A stretch of DNA of 64,000 bases from Micropterix aruncella (lineage: Eukaryota; Arthropoda; Insecta; Lepidoptera; Micropterigidae). Both the position numbers and the translations under genes were made by a program. How positions within the stretch are numbered: position 1 is the first letter of the stretch; each line of letters begins with the position of its first letter. The DNA lies in the NCBI GenBank assembly GCA_944548615.1, contig OX155952.1, forward strand, positions 30,963,458-31,027,457. Direction: 5' to 3'. Under the pieces are notes generated by a model. The model was given only the letters and a program-made list of their open reading frames with translations, searched no databases and was not told the DNA's origin. Of this stretch, positions 1-11,819 are shown one piece after another.

Positions 1-300
1 AGAATAGATATAGCCAGCTTTAATACTTATGAGATATCTCCTCATACTAAATTAACGAGTACTATCGATTGGACTAGTATATTTTGTCATAGCCTAGTCT
101 ACATTGTCATCTGGCCAATATACGCGCATTTACAGGGGCCTATGCGGAAATTTTCGGCGCGGGCAAACGTAGCAGGCTACAATATTCTCCAGTCGGTCTC
201 TTTGAAAGCTGTAGATTGAGAGACTATATTGGAAAACATAATGCGTGGATGATTTTTTGTTATTTTAATTCTGATAATTTTAATTTATTCTATTATTTAT

Positions 301-1000
301 ACACGACTGTACAACCAACTAGAGTTGTCGACTACAACGGGCGAGCCCGTCACCTCAGGAAGTTTTAAGATTAGTCGTACTATCTCCCTGGAGTGAGCGC
401 AGAAGACTTGGACAAAACAGTCCACCGTCTAGCTCCGCCACAAACCCGTAAGAGGCCAACGCCTTAACCGCGAGATAGCCAGGAGTGTTACCCAGCGGGC
501 TTACACTCACGCCCTTACTTCCAATTGCGACCAGATTACTCCAGTCTCTCGATAGGTTACGAGTTCGAGGTCGCTTGCGCGGTCCTCTCCCTTACGAAGC
601 AGTGAAACGGTCTATACCGAATCTATCGCGGACCACGGCATCCTTTGCCCGGCTGTTCACCCGGGATCGGGTAGCTGATTGTCGCTTCAAGAGCAGTCGC
701 CGTTAGGTCCGCAACCACCCCCGCTCTATAGGAAACAGTACTGCTTCTAGACTCCCCCAACTGTTAGTCAGAGTGCGCAATCGATTGGCTTATGCCGCGC
801 GGTGCGCAGACCGTCCAGGAGCGCCAGAAGGTTGATTCCTAGGGGAAACTAACCCTGAGGCCAGAGTCCTACCCAGGCTCGCACTTCATGCGCAGAGGCC
901 GTCAGATAGTGTTGATCCGTGAGTGTGACCAACCCTGAACAGAATGGGTCTTCGTGGCCAACCCAGCAAGGGCCCATTAGCTCCCAAACACGACTGTACA
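301..1000 (-). mobile_element. R-family retroposon copy A, full length, with 13-bp TSD
   Basis: The ~674-bp body (314-987) matches the copies at 3.2, 13.8, 25.0 and 52.3 kb. It is flanked by an exact 13-bp duplication, ACACGACTGTACA, at 301-313 and 988-1000. By the truncation polarity of other copies, the element's 5' end is the GGGAGCTAATGGGC end (right here) and its 3' end is the GTTGACAACTCTAG end (left here), so the sense strand is minus. No RT or transposase is encoded. A 73-codon ORF at 485-706 (+) is antisense and recurs in other copies only because the DNA is similar. The TSD and lack of terminal inverted repeats indicate retroposition. No family name is known to me. Confidence 0.8.
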
Positions 1001-1390
1001 GTACTAATCTCGCCAGCTATGCCACTTGCGCTAAAAAAACGCTAAAATCACTACCGCATAGGCTCTCTTACTAACGTCTCGGCCGTTATTTATCTGGAAG
1101 TGGATCTAATACGCTGGAAAAGCGTGAAAAGTCATTTGGCGAAATGGCGGGCGGCATCTCCTCAACGGCCCGGGTAATGTGGATTGATAGCATTGCATTA
1201 CTAAAGCGCCTCTTTGCACTAACAACACGCGCAAAGGGCGATTCTCGCCCTCATAAAAAGGTGAATAGTGGGCGAGGGAAGCTGGCTAGGTGACTGATAA
1301 AAGGAAATCAGACTACAATCTTGTGTCTATATGCGTAAAATTTTCAGTTATTTTTTGCAAAATATATAAATAGATATGGTAGTTATAGAT

Positions 1391-2010
1391 CAGTGATTCC
1401 CAAAGTGGTCTATATAGACCCCCAGGGGTCGATTTCGAATTGCAGGGGGTCCATGTCAACGAAAAAAAAATGGTGAGCATAAGATGTAAATGGGGTTAAC
1501 GTAAGCGGATCCCATTTAGAAAGGTCATCATTAACATTTAGTTGATCAGTAAATGTCTTATTACACCTAAAACAGGTTGTGTGTACAGCATAGTATTTCA
1601 AAGTTATATTAATCGCAATAAACAAACGAGCATGTTTCGTGTCATGGAAGGAAATCAATACTCAACTTAAATTGCATCACTAGTCGATGGAGGAGGCCAG
1701 CGTACATGACCAATGAGGGTAGATAGGAATGAGATATGTGAAAAAAATGCACTTCAATTGATATTCGTGCGAGAGATAGTGCTAAATGTGCTGTTATGTG
1801 CGTCTTTCTCAACTGCTTCATACTTTAAAGTCGCGGACGCTTAGAAATGAACAGGTAAAAATTGCAACTGTGAACTTTACCAAAAACCATATGTAAGTGA
1901 CCAGTACTGTGCCAACTGACAAAATCACATTTAAAGGTTTAGGAAAATTCAATATTTTTTAGGCAGGGGTCTACGGAAAACAGCAAGTGGTCTACGTGAC
2001 AAAATAGTTT
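1391..2010. mobile_element. hAT-like non-autonomous remnant (tentative)
   Basis: The left edge CAGTGATTCCCAAAGTGG has the CAGTG..CCCAAA pattern common at hAT termini. Near 1965-2000 a region with GGGGTCTACGG and AGTGGTCTACG echoes the left-end GTGGTCTATATAGACC. The right terminus is degraded and no 8-bp duplication was found. No transposase was seen. Confidence 0.3.
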
Positions 2011-2089
2011 GAGTACATCTTTTATAGATGTTGTAAATAATTAATAATCATTTGTAATTAATAATGATGTTGTAATTAATTAATAATGA

Positions 2090-2126
2090 TTTTTTATTGG
2101 ATAATAATTAATTATCCAATAAAAAA
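2090..2126. repeat. Perfect AT-rich hairpin, 16-bp arms
   Basis: The arms TTTTTTATTGGATAAT (2090-2105) and its exact reverse complement (2111-2126) are separated by a 5-nt loop. Tandem-like TAATTAATAATGAT runs lie just upstream. It may be a MITE relic. No function is assigned. Confidence 0.7.
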
Positions 2127-3232
2127 TAAAGCAATATTTTTTTCTAGTATGTCAAGCATGGCATGAAGAGATAATCGTTATTCTTGTACAGCCATTTATT
2201 TATTTTGGTTTCACATAAATGGCCATTGGGTCTTATTTTCTATATTGCTGCTTAATTTGTTAAAAAATCGCGGGGCTATAAAATAGTAGTGAATGCCGTC
2301 TTTATTCCTTGTCAATTTCTTTATTTCACTAGGAACTTATCTGGTTAGTTACACGGGTTCATTTTTTTTGTATGCTAAACTTGAGACTCTTTAAAATGTT
2401 CGTTAGAATAATAGTGGTACGATTAGTGATACTTGTTTTATAAATCAATTTTTGTACCGTTTGAAATGGCACTAACATTCGTCCTTACCCCCCCCCCCCC
2501 ACCCCCACCCCTCTAATTTATCATAATTAAGAATCAGCTAAAGGGATATGATGTGATTTAAGTTTCATAACCCTGTGAATTGGCGTTTTGTTTTAAGGGG
2601 TGGTAAAGGGGTACATTTACCGCCCTTTAATAGGCGAATAACAAGAGGCAAAATGCATGTGTTTCACGTTTTGATTTCCATTCCATTATCGAAACATTAT
2701 TTGTCACTGTATCCGCTTGGTCATGCCATCGTAACTTAGGGTTTTATTACAAACCTAGGTATTTTGGCAGTGGAGAATATTTTCAGAGACGTGCATTTAC
2801 ATAAATATTTGAAGTGGCTTTTATCGTGACTAATTTACTGCTAGTAATAAGCAGTTGTTTGCTGTTATTGCTAATTTTTCCAATTTAAGCTTCAGATTTG
2901 CAGTTTTGAACCAATCATTAATCTCCTACATGCCCAAGTTCATTTTTGTGAAAGTGTTGTCCAAATTGAATTCTTTCAAAATAACTACGTTATATAAATA
3001 GGTGCATAGAGTATATAGTCAACATCATCTAAAAAAAATAAAACCTTAGGTTATTAAAGCAGTCAAATTAATTAAAACAGGAACATTAAAAAAATACAAT
3101 GAAAACATAATATGATTACCGATAACAACTCATTAGAGACATATGTCTAATTTCTTTAACCAAGAGGCTGCGGGTTCAGATGCCTGATGCAGCTCTTGGA
3201 TTGTTCCAGAGAAGTAGCAAAGTGGGTAACTG

Positions 3233-3910
3233 GAGCTGAACTGCAACGGGCGAACCCGTCACCTCGGGAAGTGTTAACGATATTAAATCGTTATGTCTCC
3301 CGTGAGGTGAGCGTAGAAGACTTGGGACGAAAACAGTCCAATGTCTAGTTACGCCACTCGCCCGTAAAAAGCCAACGCCTTACCGCGAGATAACTGTATA
3401 GGTTAATCAACCAGCAGGCCGACACTTGAGCCCTTACTTGCAGTTTCAGACAGATTACTCTTGTCTCCCGACTGGTTACAGGTTCGAGGTCGTTTGCGCG
3501 GTCCTCTCCCTTATGTAGCGGTGATTCGGCGTCTACCAAATCTATCGCAGATCACGGCGTCTTTTGCCAAACTCTTCACCCGGTATAGGGTAGCCGATTG
3601 GTTGTTTCAAGAGCAGTTGCCGTAAGGTGAACAACTACCCCTGCTCTATAGGAGACAGTATTGTTTCCAGACTGTTTTAGCTGTCGGTCAGAATGCACAA
3701 TCGATTGGCTGACGCCGCACGGTGCGAAAAACCGTCCAGGGGCTCCCAAAGGTTGACTCCTAGAGGAAACTGGCCCGCAGGCCAGAGTTCTACCCTGGCT
3801 CGCACTTCCGCGTGAAGGCCACTGGATGGGTGCTGACCCATCTCACGAGTTTGGCCAATACTAACACGTGGGTCGTAGTGGCCTAACTGCAACAGGGCCC
3901 ATTAGCTCCC
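3233..3910 (-). mobile_element. R-family retroposon copy B
   Basis: Full-length but diverged copy. It runs from the ACGGGCGAACCCGTCACC end (left, the element's 3' side) to GGGCCCATTAGCTCCC (right, the element's 5' side). It abuts copy C directly at 3910/3911 in the same orientation. No clear target duplication was seen. It probably lies in the intron just upstream of the zinc-finger exon. Confidence 0.75.
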
Positions 3911-4550
3911 GCTGGCTAACTACAACGGACGAACCCGTCACCACAGGTTGGTATAACAATATATGATCGTTCTTTCAACCCTGGGATGAGCGTAAAAGAC
4001 TCAGAGACAAGACAATCTACTGTCTAGCTCGCCAACAGCCCGTTAGAGACCAACGCCTTACGGCGAGGCACCGGAATAGGTAACATTCAGGATACCTCTA
4101 TCCTCCCGACTGGTTACGGGTCCGAAGTCGCTTACGCGGCCTCGGCATGTTGTATTACAGCGGTTATTTATTTTGAATTTATCGCGGGCCTGTACGTTCC
4201 TTGCTCGTAGTGCCATACGGGATCGAGTGGCACAAGGTCGTTTCAAGAGTGGCATGACAACCGGTCAACGTCCACCTCCGCTGCTTAGGAGACAGCATAT
4301 TACCATAGTCTCCAGACTGCTTCAGCAATTAGTCAGAGTGCATAACGGATTGGCGTCGCCGAACAGTGCGCAAATCGTCTAGTAGCGCCGGGATGCAATC
4401 CCGCCAGGAGAAACCGGTCCACCAGCGTTGAGGCTTGAGACGCGAGGGTATTACACGTGGTAGCCTTCCGTACGAGGATGCTTATGAATAGGAGCTGAAT
4501 CGTGAGTTAAGCCGATCCGAGAACAAAATGGTTAGTGTGGCCCAAGCTGC
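3911..4550 (-). mobile_element. R-family retroposon copy C, diverged, tandem with B
   Basis: It begins with CTAACTACAACGGACGAACC immediately after copy B, follows the family along its whole length and degrades around 4500-4550. It is the most diverged near-full-length copy. The 69-codon ORF at 4173-4382 lies in this repeat and is not a gene. Its right edge is about 80 bp from the splice acceptor of the zinc-finger exon. Confidence 0.65.
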
Positions 4551-4631
4551 ACGAAACCGTTCGCTACCACAAAGTTTACTACAGTATGAAGCATTGGAAA
4601 GTGTCATAACGATGGTTTGTTTTGTTCGCAG

Positions 4632-4882
4632 ACGCGCTGGGGACGACGCCAACGCCGGCGAGTTCTTGGCGCTCGTCGCTGTCCGGGGACGGCGACGCGG
4701 ACGGCGACGGCGCGACGCCGTCCCCCGCGTCGACGCCGCCGCCCGAGGGCGGCGAGGGCGGCGCCGCGGCCTCCGCCGGCGACCCGCCCTTCACGGTGGG
4801 CGCCACCGAGCATACGCCCTACCAGTGCCAATTCTGCGAGAGGGCGTTCCCCAGGCTCAGCTACCTCAAGAAGCATGAACAG
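4632..4882 (+). CDS. Internal exon of a C2H2 zinc-finger protein (Oaz/ZNF423-521-like)
   Basis: This is the only convincing host coding exon. A pyrimidine-rich tract ending in GTTCGCAG (AG at 4630-4631) forms the acceptor, and AACAG|GTAAAT (GT at 4883-4884) the donor. The frame is open through the acceptor and the exon ends in phase 0. The peptide starts with a low-complexity stretch rich in G, A, S, P and D. It ends with one zinc finger containing YQCQFCERAFPRLSYLKKHE, with Cys-X2-Cys and the first His visible, so the second His lies in the next exon. The RLSYLKKHEQ string resembles a finger of the Oaz/ZNF423/ZNF521 transcription factors as I remember them, so I infer that family. Such proteins bind DNA in the nucleus. 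No flanking exon was found, so the introns are long. The GC content is far above the surroundings. Open frames on the other strand here are GC artefacts. Confidence 0.72.
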
Positions 4883-6366
4883 GTAAATGCCTTTAAGTAA
4901 AACTCTCTCTATACTAGAGGTACCCATTTTTTTCCGTAGACTGCCTACTATTGATTTTTCCTGAACTTACTAACTTCAAAGATGTTTACGACAGCTGACA
5001 CAGTACTGCTCAATTCTATATGTTACAATTGCCAAAAAGCGGGTAATGACTTATTTAGAAAAGAAGGATCTCTTCTCACCATAACAATACGGATTTCGAT
5101 CAGGAGAGGGCAAAAAATATTCGATCTTCAAGAGTGAAAAAAATAACGACCTTGAAAAAAATAGCAAGTCAAATTTGTCTATGGTAAATTTAATTTTAAT
5201 GGGTCATTTATCATGCCAAATTTTTCAAGAAAAATGTAACTATTTTTACACGGAAATACGCATGTTTCAACAAGGATTACGTATATAACTCGAACTGCGG
5301 TCCATACGTATGAATTAACATGACGCGTAACGGTGTTGGCGTGACGGTAGATACCGTGCCGTAATGTTAAACGTAATGTTTTTTTCATTACGTCGCGACC
5401 TTGGTATCTTGCTTCTAACATGACAGAATGTAGTATGTAGAATGTATACTGTGATTGTAGTATGCAGAATATAGAATGTATACGTACAGTTATAATCGGA
5501 CACATGAATCATGTTGAAACTACAGTATACGCTTATTTCCGTATTAACCGTATAGAAAATGTTGATACATATAATCGAGTAATGGACTTTTGAGATGGAC
5601 CTTTATATGCGATGGTGTAGGGATAATTGCTAAAATTTGCGTAATTTTGAAGCCGGATCAATGAATTCATCGGCCCGGCTCACGTGAATTCCACCATTAC
5701 CGCCCTTTGCCGATTGACGTATCAACACTCATCAGAACAACTCACAGCATAGAGAGCCTATCGTAAAATCCCGTTCTCATATAAACGCGTGGCCTGCGGC
5801 GAGATGGCCATCTCAAAGGCTGCGCGGCGCCGATAGAGGCGGCTCGGCTTGTGCGTGTAGCAGCCGAAGATGGTGTGACGTCATGCACCGCAAGGGTCGT
5901 CCGCGTCGCAGCTAAACAGTCGTGCGTCGCCTTCCGTGCGACGCTACGAGCGACGACGCGCCGCGCCGCTCCGATGCGATGTCGCGATAGAGCTCAACGC
6001 GTTTGTCGTTGTCTTGCTACTCTATAATCATATGTCTACGCTGTGGAATCAGGAGCCAAGTCTCCGTGCCGCTTTGACCTCCACATTACATTTTCTGACA
6101 CTTTATAACTTTGACGTTCCGATTGAATCTCTCCGTGTTAAAGGGATCTACGTAAAAGTCCACAACACATAGTTATGTATATTATGTGATAAAAAATAAA
6201 GAACGTATATATTATTTGATAAAAAATAAAAAAATAACTGCCTGTTGTGAAAATATCTATGAACAGTTTTTTTTTAGTTTTTATATAAATATAATTCACG
6301 AAAGTTCTACTTTCTAAGCCAACCTAACTAGGCCATGCACGTACTAAGGTAAGCCATGTGATTTTG
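4883..6366 (+). other. Intron/intergenic sequence after the zinc-finger exon
   Basis: No coding exon was recognised. At 5380-5480 there are short imperfect repeats around GTAGTATGTAGAATGTATAC. A GC-rich block follows at 5790-5990. At 6310-6355 the string CCTAACTAGGCCAT recurs at 19217-19230, so this is probably a LINE 3'-UTR scrap of the kind seen at 19.1-19.7 kb. Confidence 0.5.
5790..5990. promoter_or_regulatory. CpG-rich block with a palindromic CRE (candidate regulatory element)
   Basis: An abrupt GC/CpG-rich island in AT-rich DNA, containing the palindrome TGACGTCA at 5876-5883 (the consensus for bZIP/CREB-type factors) and many CGACG strings. No TATA or initiator was identified. It could be an enhancer, an alternative promoter or an unrecognised 5' exon. 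Confidence 0.3.
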
Positions 6367-6687
6367 TTATTTAATATCTTGATCTTGGTTACTCACGTAA
6401 CATCCAGAGATGGCGGGTTCGCTCGCAGCAATTGACAAACTATATCTACCTATACAAAATTCTGGTGCATTGTTAAGACCGGTCGTGAAGATAAGCACTT
6501 TGAAGTCCTCAGCGGTGCAGTTGGCAAAGTCGAACTTCTCGCATCTGGTGTTGACTCGATTCGTGTACAGGTCGTAGCCTTCACCTGACTCTTTCTCGAC
6601 GCGCAAGCACTTATAACGGAGTGCGAATTGAGACTCTCTGCGGCCGAAAAGCTGTTTGAGTACCTCCACCGCACGTTCTTCACGCAA
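6367..6687 (-). pseudogene. LTR-retrotransposon Gag fragment
   Basis: A 106-codon open frame with the pattern LKQLFGRRES..ALRYKCL near its start, then TEDFKVLIF-type spacing (here AEDFKVLIFTTGLN). This matches the conserved core of Gag proteins from Ty3/gypsy-type insect retrotransposons. The frame stays open upstream to ~6720 without a clear start. No protease, RT, integrase or LTR was found nearby, so this is an isolated fragment. It would have encoded part of the capsid-like structural protein. Confidence 0.5.
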
Positions 6688-7129
6688 ACTATATTTATCT
6701 ACTCTAAAATACTTTTTTTCGCTGATATTTTATACAGCCTACATACCTGAAATTAACTAAATTATTAATAATCTTGAAAAGCAGTAGAAATACTGAGGAC
6801 GTCTCTCATCAACTAACAAAACTGCTTTATTTCATTCTTCGTCTGCACCTGCCATTGTTGTGTCTGCAACTTTGGTTGTATACAACATTGTGCACACTTA
6901 TGGTTGCAATTAAAACATCAATAAATAAAAAAAGAAGGAGCCAAAATAAAGCCTTAGTGAATATATGGGATTACTTGAATTGGTTTTACAGCTGCCAATG
7001 ACTCGGTTAACTGATAAATGCTCTGCAGTGCCAATTGTCATAATAGACACTGCATAGTGAAGCTTTCAATGGCGTATATCAATTAATGACGTATAAGATG
7101 GCAGTAAGACCTGTCAGAACCCTTCTACA

Positions 7130-8165
7130 CTTTCAATCAACTGCGACAGGGAGACGCATTGGCATGCATGCTCTTCAATTTAAATTAAAAAGGCATGTAA
7201 CGTAACTCTCTTATTAAACTACCAGTGCCATATTCAATAAGTTGGTACGACTACTGTCTTATGCCGACGATATTGATATCATTTTACACTCTCCACAAGC
7301 CCTCGAGGAAGCCTTGCTAGCATTGGACAGAGTAGCAAAACGTATGGGCTTGCAGTTAAATCAGGAGAAAAGCAAATACATGTCTGCCCACGTTGACAGA
7401 GCGAATATATATACCTCCTTTTGTTGTTGGTCCCTATGCTTTTTAATCTGTTAGGAAATTAATATACCTCGGCCTATTAATTACCAGTGACAGTAACATT
7501 AATAAGAGGTGAAAGCACGTTCAATGGCTGCAAAGAGGTGTTACTTTGGATGAAATCCGTTCTGCTATCCCGGAGGACGAATGCAAGCTATCTACAAGAT
7601 ACTCACTTTTACCGCTATGTTCGGCAGCGTCAGACCTGGACGTTTTTATAGCGAGCCCTCATCTCTTCAAGGTATGGGCACTCCGCTACCTGTTTATGCT
7701 AGAATACGATCGATTGTTTTTTTAATGTATTCTGTTAGTTTTACTGTTTTTAAAATGCTTCTACTTGCATATTGAATATTTAAAACATGACTATGTCCTT
7801 AAAATATATATTTTTTTTATATTTGTTCGCTATTAAATTTCAATAAATGTACTGTAATGTAATGTAATGTAATAACTGTACTGTAATGTTGTTTTTTTTA
7901 ATAAATAAATAGATCAATCTTAACTTACGCTTCAGAAGCGAGGACTCTCACCAAAGCAGATGAAAATGCACTAGATGCCTTTGAATGTAAAATACTCCGC
8001 AAGATCTTCTGTGCCTTGCAGGAGGATAGCGTATGAAGAAGAAGAACAATCGAAGAACTGTGTAATGATGTGCATGTTGTGAGATTTCTGAAAATTGGAT
8101 GGCTCAGGTAATTAGGGCATGTGGAAAGGATGGAAATGGGAAATGGGAAATCGATATACACGTAG
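7130..8165 (+). pseudogene. Degenerate non-LTR retrotransposon reverse transcriptase
   Basis: Pieces of an RT lie in order. FNQLRQGDALACMLFNL is at ~7132-7182. A YADDID catalytic motif is in the frame starting 7242 (RLLSYADDIDII, followed by LALDRVAKRMGLQLN). YLGLLITSDSNINKR is at ~7458-7510. The C-terminal FECKILRKIF (~7981-8010) and GWLR*LGHVERM-like (~8098-8128) strings come last. Stops, frameshifts and a deletion between 7520 and 7920 separate them. The C-terminal signature is the one seen in RTE-like insect LINEs. It once copied RNA into DNA by target-primed reverse transcription and is now dead. A pentameric AATGT repeat at 7853-7872 interrupts it. Confidence 0.7.
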
Positions 8166-9706
8166 ACAACTCACTGAAACATGATATAGACATAACGATA
8201 CTAACGATACTAACGATACTAAGACATATAAACTGTAAAAGAACAAAAGAAGACACTAAACAAGAAAACTATACAACAAACTCTAACGCTGATGTTATCG
8301 CATATCTTCTCCCCTATTTTTCAGCTGAATTTGATTAGCTGAGAGAGTTCAACATGAATTGTTAAAGTTCACACATACCATTGATTTTATAGTGTAAAAT
8401 CAATGCACATACACATTACCTTGATTTTATTTAATTGCATTATATACTAGAAATTATTACTGGAATTATTATAGACTGGAAATTATATAAAGTACGATTA
8501 AATACAAAATTATTCCTAAGGGCCGGCACGTCTACTACAGTAATGGAATTCCTGGTATGTTTAACCAGTTGATTGTGATAAACGATACGCGGCTTTGTCT
8601 TCCTTCGTAAAAATATTTCAATCTTAGATTATACGAGTAGCTTGAAACTCGGATCATTCGTCGTTGTCATTCTTGTGTCGATATCTTAGAAGCGATAGCC
8701 AAATCTGTACCTAGACGGTTTCTATTAGTTTGTATGCATTTTGCTTTATTGCGGTCATGTTTCTAATATACTATTTTCTGAGAAGACACTTGATGACGCG
8801 AGGCTGCTGACGTCAAAAAAATATGTGTCGAGACAAATCGTGAGAGACATCAGATAGGATCATTAGGAGCGAGATATTTTAATGAATTACATGACCGATG
8901 TTCTGTACCCAATGTCACCTTAACATAAGCGTTAGAGTTTTTTGGGTGGCCTCTATTATGTACATCCGATATATTAACTACAAGTTTAACCGCAGAATTC
9001 TTGGCATCAGTGTTGTTGGCATCAGCGAAAAATGATTTGAATTTGTATTGCTTTAAACGCAGGCTCAAATAACTGCTTCACGTGCGCTTTTTTCTTTTTC
9101 ATACGCAATTTTCTGTGAGAAAGATGTCAGTCTTCTTGAAAATCCACAAAATTTGTTTAAAAAAGTCAGATCAATCCCTTTCTCCAGTAACGATTAAAAT
9201 CGTCTAACGGTTGATATAACTATTGATAAACCTACTATGGTGTCAACTTAGGTGATATATGAGGTACAATTTATGGGATCGCGTATATTGCGGTCACTTT
9301 TTGCAAAAGTCGTTCATCTTTCTCCCAGCCGCTGGCGGCGCCTTACTTGTCCGAATAAGAAGCGGTAGCAGCAAGAATGTCAGCGGAGGATCGCGCAGGA
9401 AACTGTCAACCTGGCCGACTCGCCGTTCACACGTGAACGGACGAACGGTTCAGAGATAGACAACATATGGATTTGGTTGTATTATTTTAATTTATTATAT
9501 ATTTGAGTTGCGAGCCCAGGGAGGGATTCCCTGTCCAGGGAGTCAATCCCTGACAACAACCCAAACTTTTATATGTGTAACTTCCGACTTTTTGAGAATT
9601 CCCATATCTATATTAAGGAGGTGTACCATCCTAAACATCATTTCGCATACATCTGTTAAACGAATAGCTACATAGAATTCAAAAATTGTTATTACTAAAT
9701 TTAAAT
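8166..9706. other. Non-coding spacer
   Basis: No gene was recognised. GCTGACGTCA at 8805-8814 contains a CRE-like TGACGTCA. A GC-richer patch at 9290-9450 may be unique conserved sequence. At 9510-9550 two consecutive small hairpins (CAGGGA..TCCCTG twice) lie side by side. The rest is AT-rich. Confidence 0.4.
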
Positions 9707-9961
9707 GTAACCCTTAAACCCTACCGTTTTTTCTTACATACACTATTACTATGCTGGGGTTTAATATATCCCAAAATTATTTGTAATGTGTAATTATTGC
9801 AATTTTTTGTAATTTGTAATGGCAGGTGTATACACACACGACTGGCGCGTTCGTAAGTCACCACGAGTTAATAAAGTACTGGAACAATCAAATCGATTTC
9901 GAGAAATACCAAGCAAAACAACAACTCCCCCCCCCCCTCCCCAACAGGGTTTAAGGGTTAA
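9707..9961. mobile_element. piggyBac-like MITE
   Basis: A 247-bp element (9711-9957) with perfect 12-bp inverted ends, CCCTTAAACCCT and AGGGTTTAAGGG. It is flanked by TTAA on the right (9958-9961) and GTAA, one mismatch from TTAA, on the left (9707-9710). TTAA targets and CCC-starting termini are the piggyBac signature. A poly-C tract lies just inside the right end. The 64-codon ORF here is not a gene. Confidence 0.6.
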
Positions 9962-11819
9962 TATTAATGATAATTATATTAAAACGTTTTATTTGATGAA
10001 ACAAATCGGCTAGGTTGCGTTGAAGAAATATCTTACACCTAGGCTTAACCTAATGGAAAAACATGTTCTTAGGTAAAAATAATATAAACTCTTTTTAATA
10101 TCCCTTATAAAGGCAGCGCTTATCAAATGTATCTAATATCAAAATCTAGCAGAAAATAAAACATTTTTATTTATTTATTTTAAATCAGTAAACCTATAAT
10201 GACGCAGGGAAGGGGAGGAGAGGGGACGAGAGAAATTTATGAGCGCTTTAAAGTGTCCTTAGAGCCTTCGTTTGAAGCAACAAAAACTCGGCGTTGTCCT
10301 TGAGTATGTGGGTAAAGCATTCCAGAGATGGGCTCTATGTACAGAGGAGTAGTGCGAGTTGAAATCACTACTTTGAACTGGGATCGAGAGCAGTAGATTG
10401 TCTTCAGATCTCAGGTGCTTATTTAATATTCATTTATATCTTATGAGAAATACGCAGAAAGCTATCGATAAAATGAGTCAAAATTGCTAAAATGATAAAG
10501 TTATTGAGTCCTCTAAATATTGTATAAATTTAATCATTATTTTTTTTAAAATTCAGCATAATTTTTCAGCAAAAAGTAAGAACTCCGATTGTTTTCCACT
10601 TTTTTGTCCAAAATTAGTGAACTTCCAAATGCTTACAATTTATTTCGAGTATTTTTCAACTCTTTGACTTTGAGACTAATGAAAGATTTGTCATTTTATA
10701 TACATATCTATTGCCATTATATTGCCATCCAGAGAGGAAAAGCCTTTTTTGAGCGTTCTCGCTTAATTTAGTCCATTGATTTCTCGCTATATAGAACGTA
10801 TTTAAATATTAATGCTTATCATCGAACCTTTGGTTTTTAGCTACATACATATAAATTAAAACGAGATAATTTGTAAGAATATTACACCCTCACCGGAACT
10901 GTACTCGCCTGACACTGTGCCTTAAACTAAAAAAACCTTCATTTCACAGCGGTTGAAACATTTGTAGGTGACTAATCTCGTCAATTCAGAAGGCGTAGGC
11001 TATATATTAATACTTGTCTCATATCTGAATGTACAATCGTATGTTTATAATATTTTTATTTCTCGTTGATTCGCACCAGCAAATGGTTGTTAACGACTGG
11101 AAGGCTCAAGAGACCGGACTCCGTTTTTTACTGGTTATTATTACTGCTATCATTGTCCACAAGACTAGAATAGACTGGTCAGTTTCCTTTCCAGCTTTTT
11201 TTTATATCAAATTAAGACACAGTGAAAGCGCAATGAACTGGTCTCACTTTTTCTAGGTTGATTTTTAGATAGGGTTTTGGGGCGTTTCTAGAAGTAAATT
11301 ATGGCCCGTTTTACTGTTTATTTATCTTGTTTTGATATTCGATCCTATTTCCTTAAATTTGTTATTTTGTTTTAAAGATTATAACTTCATTAATTTCAGA
11401 AACTAAAAGGATTACAAAGAACAACATATACCTAAATATCGCAGTCTGGTGTTTAGCACTAAGATGTATATCTGGATAGCAATAAGATGAAGCCAGGTTA
11501 TATACAAATATGTAAAATCCATTGGATTCAATTATTACCTTATGTGGATACATTTGATTGATAGTTTATTGATATGACTGCATCAATTGACAGTTTCAAG
11601 ATACTGCTGCAATTTGCATAATGTGTTCCCAGAATGTATCTTCTAGTTAGGTGAGTTCTGTGTTACCAGTTGTTATAGACTTTTGTTTTTTTTGTTATTT
11701 CAAGATCTCCGAATACCTACACTAGGTAATTTCTTGAAGAAGATGACGTATATCCAAAATTCTGATGCAAAGAAAAATTCAAGGATGTACTGTACCTCGC
11801 ACATACAGTTATAATTTAT
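9962..11819. other. Non-coding spacer, AT-rich
   Basis: No gene was recognised. 10200-10420 (AGCATTCCAGAGATGGGCTC and surroundings) has a base composition unlike its flanks and looks like old repeat, but I could not place it. The ORFs of 60-75 codons have no domains. Confidence 0.4.

Larger units (their letters stand above)
1001..3232. other. Non-coding spacer with degraded repeats
   Basis: I see no gene. The stretch holds a hAT-like terminal fragment, an AT-rich hairpin, a poly-C tract near 2490 and otherwise anonymous AT-rich DNA. The 82-codon ORF at 1410-1658 (-) has no recognisable domain and lies in the hAT-like remnant. Confidence 0.5.

Noticed and set aside
485..706. Repeated 73-116 codon ORFs (485, 35631, 52445, 58441) as a gene family
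   Set aside because: They lie antisense within R-family retroposons, so their similarity follows from the repeat.
4528..4927. Alternative frames over the zinc-finger exon (both strands)
   Set aside because: Low stop density in GC-rich DNA. Only the + frame ending in the C2H2 finger has domain and splice support.
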